From: Chitinophaga pinensis
GTDB taxonomy: Bacteria > Bacteroidota > Bacteroidia > Chitinophagales > Chitinophagaceae
Direction of reading: 5' to 3'
DNA length: 64,000 bases
Assembly: GCA_902167325.1 (NCBI GenBank)
Contig: LR632930.1
Span: 62,001-126,000 of the forward strand
The translations under genes were made by a program, and so were the position numbers. Under the pieces are notes generated by a model. It was not told the origin of the DNA. It ran no database searches and saw nothing but the letters and a program-made list of their open reading frames with translations. Of the stretch, positions 25,189 through 34,508 are shown piece by piece (position 1 is the first letter of the stretch; each line of letters begins with the position of its first letter).

Positions 25189-26529
25189 TTATTCTACTAC
25201 ATAAAACGGCGTGTTGGCAGTTGCTGCACGCCCTTCCCGGTCTGTCACTTCTACAAAAATGCGGTAAGGCCCTCCGCGCCGGGGCGCATGGAAAGCCAGT
25301 GCCAACCCGTCTTCCACATGCACCAGCGTATCCAGCAGGCTAACGGGCCGTTTACCACGGCCGGGTTCATGGTACCAGTCTTCCTGCATCACCCGCCATT
25401 GCAGCGAAGCAATCTGTGCAGTGTTCAACGAATCCAGCAGCAATGTGGCGGTATGCCGGCTGCCGGATGACAATAAAATATTATCGCGCGCGCCTTTACC
25501 ACTGAGCAGCATGTATTTCACTTTAGGCCACTGCGCACCGGGAAGGGGTTTTCCCCACATTTCATGCAGGGCCTGTACCGATTCGGTAGGTTGCCCGTTC
25601 TCTGTAAACAGGCTGAACCAGGTACCGGTGGCTTCCTGCTTGCTGCCCCAGTAAAAAGCAAGGGTGCCCAGGCAACGGGGGCTTTTCAGGGGAAGCTCTT
25701 TTGCATACATATTCCGCAGGTGATCTGCTTTCTTACTGCTCGTGTTTTCTACCGGTGCCTGCCATGTGGTGATGCCGGATTCCCAGGGCCCATATGCTCC
25801 CCATTCCGCAATGAGGAATGGGCCGTTCCACAAGCGGGAAAACTGTTCCAGCCGGCTGCCCAGCTCATGCAGCTTTCCGAAAGAATTGAAAGCAATCAGA
25901 TCAAGGCCGGGAACTTTCTGCCGTATCATCCAGATCTGTGCAATATTGAAATTGGGAATAGTTGTGGTAACAGGATGATCGGGGTCAAGCGTATGAAGCA
26001 TTGCGAGCAAACGGTTGTAAGTATTGTAAAACGCACTGTGGCCTGGCCGCCATGTCATAACGGGTTCATTGCCCAGGCACCACATCAGCAGTGCCGGGTG
26101 GTCTTTATACCGCAGCACTGCACTGCGCAGGTTCTCAAACAGGGTATCCGTTTTGGCACTGTTGCGGTAGAAAAAGCGCTCATAAGCGCTGGAAGGTACC
26201 GGCAGCCCCACAATAACAGCAATGCCGTTGCGGTACGCTTCATCAAGGAATGCGCCCAGCTGTAAGGTATCGTAAGTACGGGCTGTATTGCCACCGGCTT
26301 CGCGGAGTGCGGAAAGGCTCCCCCTGCCTGCTGCTCCCTGTATAAAGAAAGGTTGCCCATTCCGGTATAGTGTATATTTCCCACCTGCTTGCCGGATATG
26401 CACTTTGCCATGGTTACGCAATGGAGATGCCAGCGGACCGCTTCCGTTCAGCAACGGAAAGGCCCAGGCTATTGCTATCATAAGCACCACCCCTGCCCCT
26501 GTCCATTGCAAAATTCTTCGCAGCTGCAT
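25189..26529 (-). CDS. membrane-anchored clan-A glycoside hydrolase
   Basis: A 446-residue glycosidase with an N-terminal membrane anchor or uncleaved signal (GAGVVLMIAIAWAFPLL, 11-27). The TIM barrel follows at about 60-330: GGNTARTYD, MWCLGNEPV with acid/base Glu155 and LIAEWGAYG with nucleophile Glu242; a C-terminal beta-sandwich closes at FYVVE. It is in the GH2/GH5 style. It shares its layout (GxNTxRxY, barrel, sandwich ending in NTP) with the third domain of the downstream synthase, which lacks the acid/base Glu. Its stop is 3 bp before the synthase ATG, so the two are translated together. Likely acts in the periplasm on the polymer the synthase produces. Confidence 0.85.
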   Translation of the reverse strand: MQLRRILQWTGAGVVLMIAIAWAFPLLNGSGPLASPLRNHGKVHIRQAGGKYTLYRNGQPFFIQGAAGRGSLSALREAGGNTARTYDTLQLGAFLDEAYRNGIAVIVGLPVPSSAYERFFYRNSAKTDTLFENLRSAVLRYKDHPALLMWCLGNEPVMTWRPGHSAFYNTYNRLLAMLHTLDPDHPVTTTIPNFNIAQIWMIRQKVPGLDLIAFNSFGKLHELGSRLEQFSRLWNGPFLIAEWGAYGPWESGITTWQAPVENTSSKKADHLRNMYAKELPLKSPRCLGTLAFYWGSKQEATGTWFSLFTENGQPTESVQALHEMWGKPLPGAQWPKVKYMLLSGKGARDNILLSSGSRHTATLLLDSLNTAQIASLQWRVMQEDWYHEPGRGKRPVSLLDTLVHVEDGLALAFHAPRRGGPYRIFVEVTDREGRAATANTPFYVVE

Positions 26530-26654
26530 ATTATCGATCCGGCATTTATTACCGGACCGAAAGTTACCGACAGGCGGCGCTTCAAAAGTTTACTTATTCA
26601 AGTAGTGTGGCGGGGATACTGCGAACGGCCTGTTACTCGTTTGAATATGGGTCC

Positions 26655-26689
26655 TTAAAAAGAAAGAGACGGCCCGTGGACCGTCTCTT
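26655..26689 (-). terminator. terminator of the Gfo/Idh gene
   Basis: On the minus strand, AAGAGACGG, an eight-base loop and the complement, followed by TTCTTTTT. It starts seven bases past the stop codon. Confidence 0.85.
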
Positions 26690-26695
26690 CAAGTG

Positions 26696-28126
26696 CTACA
26701 CCTTGTAGTATTGTTCCCATCCTTTGCGCGGAGGAGGCCCCGCGAGCAACTGGTTGGCTTTTTTGTCGTTAGTGATAATTTTCTTTTCTCGGTCAAATTC
26801 AAGCTTGCGGCCTGTCCATTGTGCAAGCACACCGAGGCAGAATACCTGGCTGAGCGGGCCGGCGATCTCGAAGGGAGAACGCGCCTTCTCTTCACCTTTG
26901 CAGGCAAGGAGGAAGTTAGCGTAGTGGTTGGAAGGGCTCTTGGGTACTTCAGGCAGATTGCCGGCCATTTCCTTCGCTTTCTCTTCCGGGATGATGGACA
27001 GCGTGCTGCCATGAGATCCTCCTTTGAAAGTGAGGTCTTTACCGTAAATGATCTTACCCGGGTTCAGCTTCGCGGGCTTGATGGTTCCGGTGCTGGGAGG
27101 CGGAATATTAGGATCGAGTCCTGATACACCATAACCCGGAGGGATGGGGGGCAGATTGTCGACCCCGTCATACCACATCACTTCCACCGCCGGCATTTGC
27201 TTACGGGCAGGGAATTTGAATGACAGCGTGGTAGACATGGGGTAGAAGAAATCATTATGCCCGTCGAGCTTAACAGGGTTCACTTCATAAGGGAGGCCCA
27301 GGTCAAGGAACTGGTGTGCGGTATCGAGGATATGCGCTCCCCAGTCGCCCAGTGCGCCCATACCGAAATCGAACCAGCAACGCCATTGGCCATTCACGAA
27401 GTCTTTGTTATAAGTATGTCCTTTGGTCTGCATCTGCCAAACGTCCCAGTCGAGGGTAGACGGCACAGGTTCGCCTGCAGGGAAGGATTTAATATTGGTA
27501 TCCCACCCGTGCCAGCGGCGGGGTGAGTTCATATGAGCAGTAATCTTAGTAACGTCTTTGATAATACCCGCATCCGTCCAAGATTTGAACTGGAAGTAAT
27601 TGGCTTCGGAGTGGCCCTGGTTGCCCATCTGCGTCACCACTTTAGGGTTTTTACGAGCGGCTTTCATCATCAGCTCCACTTCCTGGAAAGTGCGTGCCAT
27701 GGGTTTTTCCACATATACATGGATGCCGAGGCCGATGGCCATCATGGTGATGGGGAAGTGTGCAAAGTCGGGCACGCCTACAGACACGGCATCGATCTGC
27801 TTGCCCATTTTGTCGAACATCTGCCTGAAGTCCTTGAAGCGGGGCACATCAGGGAACATTTTCATGATGCCTTCTGTGTGGGGTGCTCCCATATCCACAT
27901 CGCAGAGGGCTACGATATTGGCAAGACCGGTTTTGTGCAGTTCACGGATGATTTCTGCGCCGCGGTTACCGATACCGATCACAGCGAGATTCACTTTTTC
28001 ATTCGCTCCGATCTTACGGGGCTGCATGGCGCCGCGGGCCATGAGAATTCCGGGCGTAGCAAGAGCAGCAGAGGCCAGCATGGCCTGTTGGAGGAACCTC
28101 CTCCGGGAATATTCGTTGTTTATCAT
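26696..28126 (-). CDS. Tat-exported Gfo/Idh/MocA family oxidoreductase
   Basis: A 476-residue NAD(P)-dependent sugar oxidoreductase-type protein. A twin-arginine signal (SRRRFLQQAMLASAALATPG, 7-26) sends it out folded, with cofactor. Rossmann fold: NLAVIGIGNRG at 46-56; the family EKP motif is at about 137-139 (YVEKPMART). The C-terminal substrate domain has the features of large Bacteroidota members with HNDFF and GSHG segments. Exported Gfo/Idh proteins act on sugars, some as glycosidases with tightly bound NAD. Monocistronic with its own terminator; divergent from the membrane-protein operon at 28258. Confidence 0.9.
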   Translation of the reverse strand: MINNEYSRRRFLQQAMLASAALATPGILMARGAMQPRKIGANEKVNLAVIGIGNRGAEIIRELHKTGLANIVALCDVDMGAPHTEGIMKMFPDVPRFKDFRQMFDKMGKQIDAVSVGVPDFAHFPITMMAIGLGIHVYVEKPMARTFQEVELMMKAARKNPKVVTQMGNQGHSEANYFQFKSWTDAGIIKDVTKITAHMNSPRRWHGWDTNIKSFPAGEPVPSTLDWDVWQMQTKGHTYNKDFVNGQWRCWFDFGMGALGDWGAHILDTAHQFLDLGLPYEVNPVKLDGHNDFFYPMSTTLSFKFPARKQMPAVEVMWYDGVDNLPPIPPGYGVSGLDPNIPPPSTGTIKPAKLNPGKIIYGKDLTFKGGSHGSTLSIIPEEKAKEMAGNLPEVPKSPSNHYANFLLACKGEEKARSPFEIAGPLSQVFCLGVLAQWTGRKLEFDREKKIITNDKKANQLLAGPPPRKGWEQYYKV

Positions 28127-28257
28127 ACCAAATTACATTCGATTGCAAAAACAAGATACAGAAATAAAATCCAGTATTCGCACAGTTTTTGCAGCGAGGG
28201 AGAAAATTTTAACCCAGTCACCCGGATGGGTGTCTTTAAACAGGTAAATCGAGCATT

Positions 28258-28920
28258 ATGAAAGCCATATCCACTTTATTGCATTTCCTCAGCCAGCATC
28301 CGGCCTGGTCGTTTTTGATCATTGTAGTTCTTTTCTTTGGCATTGCCCTGCTTACAAAACGGCTGTATTGGCTGATACCGGGTTTTGTTGTGGCGCTGGC
28401 CAATATATTTACGGCTCCTTTTCTGAATGCCTGGTTCCTGCAGGCCTGGGGCACCGCGGGTACAGCAGTTATTATACAGGCAACGCAAACCAATTCTACT
28501 TTTAACGATCAGTATATTTTCGATTATGCCGTGATCGCTAAAGGCGCCGATGGAAAGGATGTAAAAACCAGCTTTTCGAGCATGTCCGCAGCAATCTGGC
28601 CCATCCGGAACGAGGTGCTTCTCCCTCCTGCCGGGCAGGCTTTCGTTACCCGCTACATCCCGGGGAATGAAGAAAATATTGTTATCATGGCCGACGAATC
28701 ACTGTACGGCAAGATGCAGGAAATCGCGAATAACAGGACGGTGGTAGATGTGGCGCGCAACCAGCTGGCGGCCAGTCCCGGCAACGAAGCTTTCCGGGAA
28801 GAGTACCGCCAGGCATTGAAGGTTTTCCTCGCCACACCTGGCAACCAGCTCGATTCTGTAAGTATCCGCCAGTTCCGCGACGCACTTGCTCAGCTGGAAA
28901 CGGCACAGCCTGCCCCCTAA
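28258..28920 (+). CDS. hypothetical membrane protein
   Basis: A 220-residue protein with two adjacent N-terminal membrane helices (about 18-33, SFLIIVVLFFGIALL, and 39-62) and a hydrophilic C-terminal part that is beta-rich first (NDQYIFDYAVIAKG) and helical later (EYRQALKVFLATP). I do not recognise the family. It is the first of three same-strand genes (75 bp and 13 bp gaps) with a TPR protein and an HExxH-type membrane protease, so a shared role at the membrane is likely. Confidence 0.75.
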   Translation: MKAISTLLHFLSQHPAWSFLIIVVLFFGIALLTKRLYWLIPGFVVALANIFTAPFLNAWFLQAWGTAGTAVIIQATQTNSTFNDQYIFDYAVIAKGADGKDVKTSFSSMSAAIWPIRNEVLLPPAGQAFVTRYIPGNEENIVIMADESLYGKMQEIANNRTVVDVARNQLAASPGNEAFREEYRQALKVFLATPGNQLDSVSIRQFRDALAQLETAQPAP

Positions 28921-28995
28921 CACGAAATTGCCATATCTGCAGGCGATTTTTACCCTATTTTGCGCCCCATTCCCTTTACCCGTAAACCATCGCTG

Positions 28996-30060
28996 ATGGA
29001 AGAATATACCTATACCCCTGAAGCCCCGCCTTCAACATCCACTGCCTGTGCCAACTGTGACAATCCACAGGTGGAGCACGGCCATGCCACACCATTGTGT
29101 ATTGAATGCCGGCAGGCACTCATCAAATATCCCATCCCCCGCTGGCTCTGGCTCTTTGCAGCCGGAATTGCGCTGCTATTGGTATATAACATCGTAAAAC
29201 TCCCCCGTTACCTGAATGCTGCCCTCCACCTCACCTATGCAGAACAGGGCGTGCATGATCGTAATTATCATACCGCATACAGGGAAGCCGGTTTAGTATT
29301 GCAGGATTTTCCGGAGCATATGGAAGCCCATTCCTACCGCCTCATTGCTGCCGCCTACAAAATAGATCAGACCGACTTTGCAAATGAAGCCATTTATCTG
29401 CAGGGCAAATCCATTGAAGATGAGGATCTGTTCGCAAAGATGAATGTTGCAGCAGATTACATTACTTCGATTGCTGCTACCGATACGCTTTTACTGCCAA
29501 AACTTCACCTCGCGATGGAGCTGCCACTGAACGAGCAGATCCGTTTCTTCGATTCCGTGGCCGTTAACGACGAATCTGTTGTCAATATCTCGTATTGCGG
29601 CGTGTTCGTTGCCAGCAACCTCATGGATGCCGAAGAGCTGCCGCAGGCGCGCCGTATTCTTGAAAAGTCGCTGGACGTTTCTCCCGGCCACTACGCTGCC
29701 TCCATGAGCTACATCAGTACGCTCCGGCAATTGGGCGAACTGGAAAAGGCAAATAAGTTGTGTGATGAGATACTGGACCGCAACCATGAAGATGCTTACG
29801 CCATGTCAGCTAAATCGCGGGTAGAAATGAGGCTGCAGCATTTGGATATAGCGGAAGATCTGGCAATGGAAGCCATCCGGCTCGATCCCATGTCCGACCA
29901 CGCATTGGCATCTCAGGCCCTCATTCTCCATACTAAAGGGAAGAAAGCAGAGAGCCGGCAACTGCTGTCTGCCGTGACAAAAATGGGCGCCCTGAGCGGT
30001 GATTCCTCTACTGCCATACACCTCCGCAAAGTGCTGGATGGTGTTATTGTTTACCGTTAA
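28996..30060 (+). CDS. zinc-ribbon / transmembrane / TPR protein
   Basis: A 354-residue protein. ATG 28996 (MEEYTYTPE) is preferred to a TTG twelve codons upstream. A zinc-ribbon-like Cys set comes first (CANCDN at about 18-23 and CIEC at about 36-39), then one membrane helix near 53-69 (LWLFAAGIALLLVYNIV), then a helical TPR array to the end with recognisable repeats (LEKANKLCDEILDRNHEDAYA, DIAEDLAMEAIRLDPMSDHALA). The layout suggests a membrane-tethered scaffold. It ends 13 bp before the HELAH protease gene and probably acts with it. Confidence 0.8.
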   Translation: MEEYTYTPEAPPSTSTACANCDNPQVEHGHATPLCIECRQALIKYPIPRWLWLFAAGIALLLVYNIVKLPRYLNAALHLTYAEQGVHDRNYHTAYREAGLVLQDFPEHMEAHSYRLIAAAYKIDQTDFANEAIYLQGKSIEDEDLFAKMNVAADYITSIAATDTLLLPKLHLAMELPLNEQIRFFDSVAVNDESVVNISYCGVFVASNLMDAEELPQARRILEKSLDVSPGHYAASMSYISTLRQLGELEKANKLCDEILDRNHEDAYAMSAKSRVEMRLQHLDIAEDLAMEAIRLDPMSDHALASQALILHTKGKKAESRQLLSAVTKMGALSGDSSTAIHLRKVLDGVIVYR

Positions 30061-30073
30061 ATTGATTTGAAAG

Positions 30074-30604
30074 ATGTTTATTCCCGGTCAAATTATATCC
30101 CTCTTTACCTTTCCCGGCGTTATTGTGCATGAGCTGGCCCATCAGCTATATTGCCGCTGGCTGAAAGTTCCCGTATTCAAAGTTGTGTATTTCCAGGTGG
30201 GGAACCCCGCTGGTTACGTGGTGCATGAAAAACCGAAGTCTGTCGTTCATACCGCCCTTATTTCCTGCGGGCCATTCATGATCAATACCCTGCTGGGATT
30301 TTTCATTGCACTGCCTTCCGCAATTTTACTAAGACTGGGTGGCGATATAGGATTCATTAATTACCTGATGCTGTACCTCGGCATCTCCATTGCCATGCAC
30401 GCCTTCCCCAGCACTACTGATGGCGAAGTACTGTGGAATGCCGTAAAGGAGCAAAACAAACCGTGGTATGTAAAAGCACTGGTGGCCCCCATCGTAGGGT
30501 TCATTTACCTCGGCGCACTGGGCTCCATGTTCTGGCTGGATCTGGCTTACGGCTTCGGCGTTGCAATAGGCCTGCCCTGGCTCTTCCTGGCCTGGGGTGT
30601 GTAA
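30074..30604 (+). CDS. M50-like integral membrane metallopeptidase
   Basis: A 176-residue polytopic membrane protein with a zinc motif HELAH at 19-23 in the first helix (PGVIVHELAHQLYCRW) and a second motif FPSTTDGEVLW at about 116-126, which is the position of the third metal ligand (Asp) in M50/site-2-type peptidases. Four or five helices. No PDZ domain. Site-2 proteases cut substrates inside the membrane; here the substrate could be the neighbouring membrane proteins. Last gene of a three-gene unit; its stop is 4 bp from the stop of the convergent GHL10 gene and no hairpin separates them. Confidence 0.8.
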   Translation: MFIPGQIISLFTFPGVIVHELAHQLYCRWLKVPVFKVVYFQVGNPAGYVVHEKPKSVVHTALISCGPFMINTLLGFFIALPSAILLRLGGDIGFINYLMLYLGISIAMHAFPSTTDGEVLWNAVKEQNKPWYVKALVAPIVGFIYLGALGSMFWLDLAYGFGVAIGLPWLFLAWGV

Positions 30605-30608
30605 TAAC

Positions 30609-31691
30609 TCACCCGGCCGTTTCGCGGAGAATTTTCAATAACGCAGGACTCACCGATCCGAAGATGGATACACCTGCCGCACCGTTCTGCACCGCCAGCT
30701 GAATGGCCTTGCGGATGTCTTCATTATTCCCGTTAAAGTCGGGCAGGTACAACCCTGCATACAACGGGAATTTTCCATTAAGTGCGCTCACTCCTTCTGC
30801 CACTGCGTCACCGATCCACTGTACGCCTTCGCGGTAGAATCCGTGGTAGATCATGGGGCATACCGCATCCAGCGGCCAGTTCACCCAATCCTGCCGAACA
30901 ATGCGTTTAGCGATCTCCGGTGTGGGGAACACTGCTGCCGTAATGGGCTTCTTCTTCGCATGGGCTACTTCGGAAAGGTTTCGGACGATGTTGGTAATAC
31001 TGTCGTACCGGAACTTACGCCACGAAGGGCTTTGATCGGGATGCTCCATCTCCAGCGGATCTTTCCCGTATTGGGCGGCGTATTTATCGCGGCAGTTCTT
31101 ACAGTAGCAGAAATCATATTCCGGCAACTCCTTCGACTGGTCGATCTTGTAATTCGACCAGAGGTTAACGGGCAGGATAACATCCACGAAACGCACATAA
31201 TCCAGGTGCAGGCCGTCGATATAATCTTTCGCTACCTGCTCTTCCGCTTTTGATTTCAGGTATTCCAATGTGCCGGGATGATTGGGGCAGAGGAAACGAT
31301 AATATCCTACATAAGGTGGTTTATCCGCACAGGATTCTCCTTTCCTGTTCACGGAAAAGTATTCCGGATGCTTTTCGCGCAGCTCTTTTTCATTCCGGTT
31401 CATAGTCCAGAACCAGCGGTGCGCCTCCATGCCGGCTGCCTTTGCGGCGCGGAAGTGGCGTTCACTGTCTTCTTCGAAATAAATCACCCCGATCCCTGCT
31501 GCACGGTAATCTGCATAACGCTGCTTCAGTGCTGCATCGGTATCCTTTTCACTGGGGTTGATCCAGATGCGGTGGCGCACCGGGCCTGCCGGGGCAATAC
31601 CTTCCTTCCGTTCTCCGGCCATGGATATAGCGGGCGTTGCCAGTGCAAGGCTGCCCAGCCCGAGGGATTTCAGAAAATGACGCTTATTCAT
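30609..31691 (-). CDS. GHL10-like (family-10-like) glycosidase
   Basis: A 360-residue exported protein resembling GHL10/DUF187 barrel enzymes. ATG 31691 starts a signal peptide (NKRHFLKSLGLGSLALATPA); an ATG nine codons earlier lies inside the preceding gene. Barrel landmarks are GIGVIYFEED, a HRWFWTMNRNE segment, DGLHLDYVRF at about 160-170 (the conserved Asp/Arg strand), CYCKNCRDKYAAQYG and AVCPMIYHGFY. GHL10 enzymes act on amino-sugar or peptidoglycan-like glycans in a few studied cases; the substrate here is unknown. It overlaps the CBM9-like gene by 8 bp and is the last gene of the PUL. Confidence 0.82.
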   Translation of the reverse strand: MNKRHFLKSLGLGSLALATPAISMAGERKEGIAPAGPVRHRIWINPSEKDTDAALKQRYADYRAAGIGVIYFEEDSERHFRAAKAAGMEAHRWFWTMNRNEKELREKHPEYFSVNRKGESCADKPPYVGYYRFLCPNHPGTLEYLKSKAEEQVAKDYIDGLHLDYVRFVDVILPVNLWSNYKIDQSKELPEYDFCYCKNCRDKYAAQYGKDPLEMEHPDQSPSWRKFRYDSITNIVRNLSEVAHAKKKPITAAVFPTPEIAKRIVRQDWVNWPLDAVCPMIYHGFYREGVQWIGDAVAEGVSALNGKFPLYAGLYLPDFNGNNEDIRKAIQLAVQNGAAGVSIFGSVSPALLKILRETAG

Positions 31692-32754
31692 ATCGGGTGA
31701 TTTTTCCTTCGTGATCAATTACAATAGTTCTGCGGCCCTGCTTAATAGCAGCGCCAAACAGCCGCTTCGTGGCTTCCATCTCCACATCCCATTTCCCTTT
31801 CTCCAGCTGCAGCTCACTCAAATCTCCGGCATATTTCCCTGACTTCCGCCGATGCTGTTGCTGGCGGTAATAGATCTCCCACAAATACGCTTCCGCTTCC
31901 GCCCATTCCGGTTCCCTGAAGGCCACGCCTTTACCTGCCGGCTCAGTCGTGAATTGCAGCATACCCCATCTTTCCGGGGCGTGCATATCTACGATGCCCT
32001 GCGGAGACCATACCCAATTATATTCCGGTGTGCCCTTGCGCTTGCGGTACTGCCCGCCTTCCACATCGTGCTGCCACTGTACCCGCGAAAAATTAACGCG
32101 CCAGGTATCGCCTTCACGGGGCCGGGAGCGGGTATGGTAAGCTGCCAGCGCATGAAAGGGTATGGCCATCTCCACCGTCCAGGCCGTATCGGTATCACGT
32201 GGATTATTGAGCGTGCCTTTGATATGCACTGCCGTACGCAGGCCCTGTACATCCCAGTTGAGCATGGCCCGCCCCCCGGCGCGGTAGGCACGGGGCATGA
32301 AGAGGTCCATTACGGTATTGAGGGTATTCACTTCAATCTCAAAATATTCATGGGCATTGCCATCGGGGTCAATGAACATCTCGAAATCATTATCGGCATA
32401 AATGATGGTATCGCGCTGGCGAAGGGTGCCCCATACATGCGGTTCGTCCAGTTCTGCGAACACATAAAGATGGGTATCGTCCCACAACATTTTTACGCGG
32501 GTGCGGTAGAAAGGAGCCGGTTTGGCAGCGCCTTCTATATCCGCGAAATCATTGGTCCAGGCAGCCTCCTTCCACGTTGCTTCCCCATCCCTGCCATCTA
32601 TCACCATGGGGATGGTAGTTCTGTGACAAACATAGTGGCGCGGTGTTTCCTTAAACACACGCGGCTTTTCACTGAAAGACTGAGCAGATGAAGACACGGG
32701 CGCCACCATAAGGGCGCCAGCCAGCAGCACAACGAGATTCCGGAAACTATACAT
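31684..32754 (-). CDS. CBM9-like carbohydrate-binding protein
   Basis: A 356-residue exported protein; ATG 32754 begins a signal peptide (SFRNLVVLLAGALMVAPVSSSA-QS), whereas the longest frame would add 45 unlikely residues. A CBM9-type beta-sandwich follows at about 45-260: IDGRDGEATWKEAAWTNDF, RVKMLWDDTHLYVFAELDE, NDFEMFIDPDGNAHEYFEIE and WTVEMAIPF are the standard signature blocks. The C-terminal ~80 residues are helical and basic. Such proteins bind sugars at the surface of PULs. Stop overlaps the GHL10-like start, so the two are coupled. A terminator separates it from the SusD gene, so it may be expressed at a lower level. Confidence 0.88.
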   Translation of the reverse strand: MYSFRNLVVLLAGALMVAPVSSSAQSFSEKPRVFKETPRHYVCHRTTIPMVIDGRDGEATWKEAAWTNDFADIEGAAKPAPFYRTRVKMLWDDTHLYVFAELDEPHVWGTLRQRDTIIYADNDFEMFIDPDGNAHEYFEIEVNTLNTVMDLFMPRAYRAGGRAMLNWDVQGLRTAVHIKGTLNNPRDTDTAWTVEMAIPFHALAAYHTRSRPREGDTWRVNFSRVQWQHDVEGGQYRKRKGTPEYNWVWSPQGIVDMHAPERWGMLQFTTEPAGKGVAFREPEWAEAEAYLWEIYYRQQQHRRKSGKYAGDLSELQLEKGKWDVEMEATKRLFGAAIKQGRRTIVIDHEGKITRYE

Positions 32755-32832
32755 GATGGTTAAATATAGCAATTGCAGCCTGATGTGTACTACCCGGGCT
32801 GACATACGGCTGATTTCATGTACCGGCGGCAT

Positions 32833-32864
32833 AAAAAAAAGCCCCGGCATTACGCCGGGGCTTT
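32833..32864 (-). terminator. terminator after the PUL SusD gene
   Basis: On the minus strand AAAGCCCCGGC, a short loop, GCCGGGGC and eight T. It lies between the SusD gene (end 32901) and the CBM9-like gene and should attenuate read-through. Confidence 0.9.
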
Positions 32865-32900
32865 GCAACCTGATAATAAAGAGTAGCAACTAACGGGTTA

Positions 32901-34481
32901 TCAATAATTCGGATTCTGGTCCAGGTTTTTATTTACGTCGAGTTCTTTCTGCGGAATGGGCCATACATAGTTCTTGTCTGCGTCAAACACACGGTTCTCC
33001 ACTTCCACATTAGGTCCGGTGAGGGTGAGCTTACCGGTAGCAGGGTCTACGGTACCGGTACGCATACCGTACAGCTTGCCATTGCTAACCTGTGTACCAA
33101 TTTCCCAACGTTTAACATCATACCAGCGGAGTCCTTCCAGTGCCAGTTCCACCCTTCTTTCGCGGCGCACCAGTTCACGCATCTTCACCTGTCCTGCGTA
33201 CACTGCACGGTCTACAACCGGCATTTTGGCACGCTTGCGTACGAGGTCAATGGCGTCGTATACTGTTCCGTCGATCGTTCCTTTCTCAGTCATGGCTTCT
33301 GCATACGTGAGCAGCACTTCGGAGTAACGGATAATGATGGCGTTCAGCCCGGTGTTCCAGATATTGGCGTAGTCATCAAAATTAGACGTCCATTTTTTAT
33401 ACAGGTAACCGGTTTTGGAGTTGTTATCACCGAGGTAGTAATCGTCAGAATCGGGATCCATGGGATCATAGATCCTTCCGCCATAACGCTGGCCGGGAGT
33501 AACGATGCTGAGTTGCAGGCGAGGGTCCCTGTTGGTGTACGGATCATTAGGATTGTACCCGGAGGCTGGATCGGTGATGGGTTTACCGTTGCTCATTTCG
33601 TAGGTATCTACCAGCGATTGTGAGGGAACGATGGAACCCCATCCGCCATAACCGTTAGAAGGCATGATGCCTAACACGGTATTGGGAACGATGTTCTCCA
33701 TGTACTGCACATCCAGGATCACTTCGCTTTTGTTTTCGTTGGTGATACGGAAAACATTGGCATAGCTCGTATCCAGCTCATAGCCCAGCAGCATTACGGC
33801 ACGGGAGTCTGTGATGGCATCGTCCCACTTCTTCATGTAGAGGTTGAGACGGGCGCGGAGTGCGAGGGCAGCCCCACGGCTGATGCGGCCTACGTCCTTA
33901 CCGGTGTACGATACATCCAGCTGGGGAGCAATGGCCGCCAGTTCATCGAGGATAAACTGACGGACCTCGCCGATGGGGGTTTGTTTGATTGTGTTGGCTT
34001 CCTGCATGGTAACCGTTTTCGTTACCAGGGGCACGTTGCCGTACAGCTGTGTCAGCGTAAAATATTGATAGGCGCGGAGGAAACGGGCTTCCGCTTTCAT
34101 GCGGTTCTTCTTCGCTTCGTCCATCTGCGCTTTATCTGCGTTTTCCAGAAAAGAGTTACACTTCTGAATGGTAGTGTAGCTCCAGCGGTTGGCTGCGTCT
34201 ACATCGGATGCGGTGATAGTACCGTTGCCATAGCTGGTATAACCTTCCCAGGGCCATTGGTTGTAACCATTGTCAGTAGCACAGTCGAGGTAAATGATGT
34301 TGTAAACATCTTCCCAGCCTTTGTAACAGCCGTTCAGTGCTGCTGTAAGGTCGGCTTCGTTTTTCCAGATATTCTCGTTGTTATATGCATCCAGCGGCTC
34401 CCGGTCCAGGAAATCCTTATTACAGGCCGTGAAGAAGCTGCCTGCCGCGATCGCTGTCAATATGATTAAGTTCCTTTTCAT
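32901..34481 (-). CDS. SusD/RagB family nutrient-binding lipoprotein
   Basis: A 526-residue outer-membrane lipoprotein with lipobox FTAC (Cys20) followed by NKDFLDREP, the usual SusD opening. Features in order: TPR-type helical framework with WSYTTIQKCNSFLENADKA and AEARFLRAYQYFTLTQLYG, YTNRDPRL, the SusD-specific RYSEVLLTYAEAM at about 395-407 and the C-terminal RRERRVELALEGLRWYDVKRW at about 430-450. SusD caps the SusC barrel and binds substrate. It follows SusC by 27 bp. The glycan bound cannot be inferred. Confidence 0.96.
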   Translation of the reverse strand: MKRNLIILTAIAAGSFFTACNKDFLDREPLDAYNNENIWKNEADLTAALNGCYKGWEDVYNIIYLDCATDNGYNQWPWEGYTSYGNGTITASDVDAANRWSYTTIQKCNSFLENADKAQMDEAKKNRMKAEARFLRAYQYFTLTQLYGNVPLVTKTVTMQEANTIKQTPIGEVRQFILDELAAIAPQLDVSYTGKDVGRISRGAALALRARLNLYMKKWDDAITDSRAVMLLGYELDTSYANVFRITNENKSEVILDVQYMENIVPNTVLGIMPSNGYGGWGSIVPSQSLVDTYEMSNGKPITDPASGYNPNDPYTNRDPRLQLSIVTPGQRYGGRIYDPMDPDSDDYYLGDNNSKTGYLYKKWTSNFDDYANIWNTGLNAIIIRYSEVLLTYAEAMTEKGTIDGTVYDAIDLVRKRAKMPVVDRAVYAGQVKMRELVRRERRVELALEGLRWYDVKRWEIGTQVSNGKLYGMRTGTVDPATGKLTLTGPNVEVENRVFDADKNYVWPIPQKELDVNKNLDQNPNY

Positions 34482-34508
34482 GTTCAGTTTTTTTAAGTGA
34501 TACCAACC

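Noticed and set aside
31852..32691. 279-codon forward frame
   Set aside because: Antisense to the CBM9-like gene; no plausible protein features.
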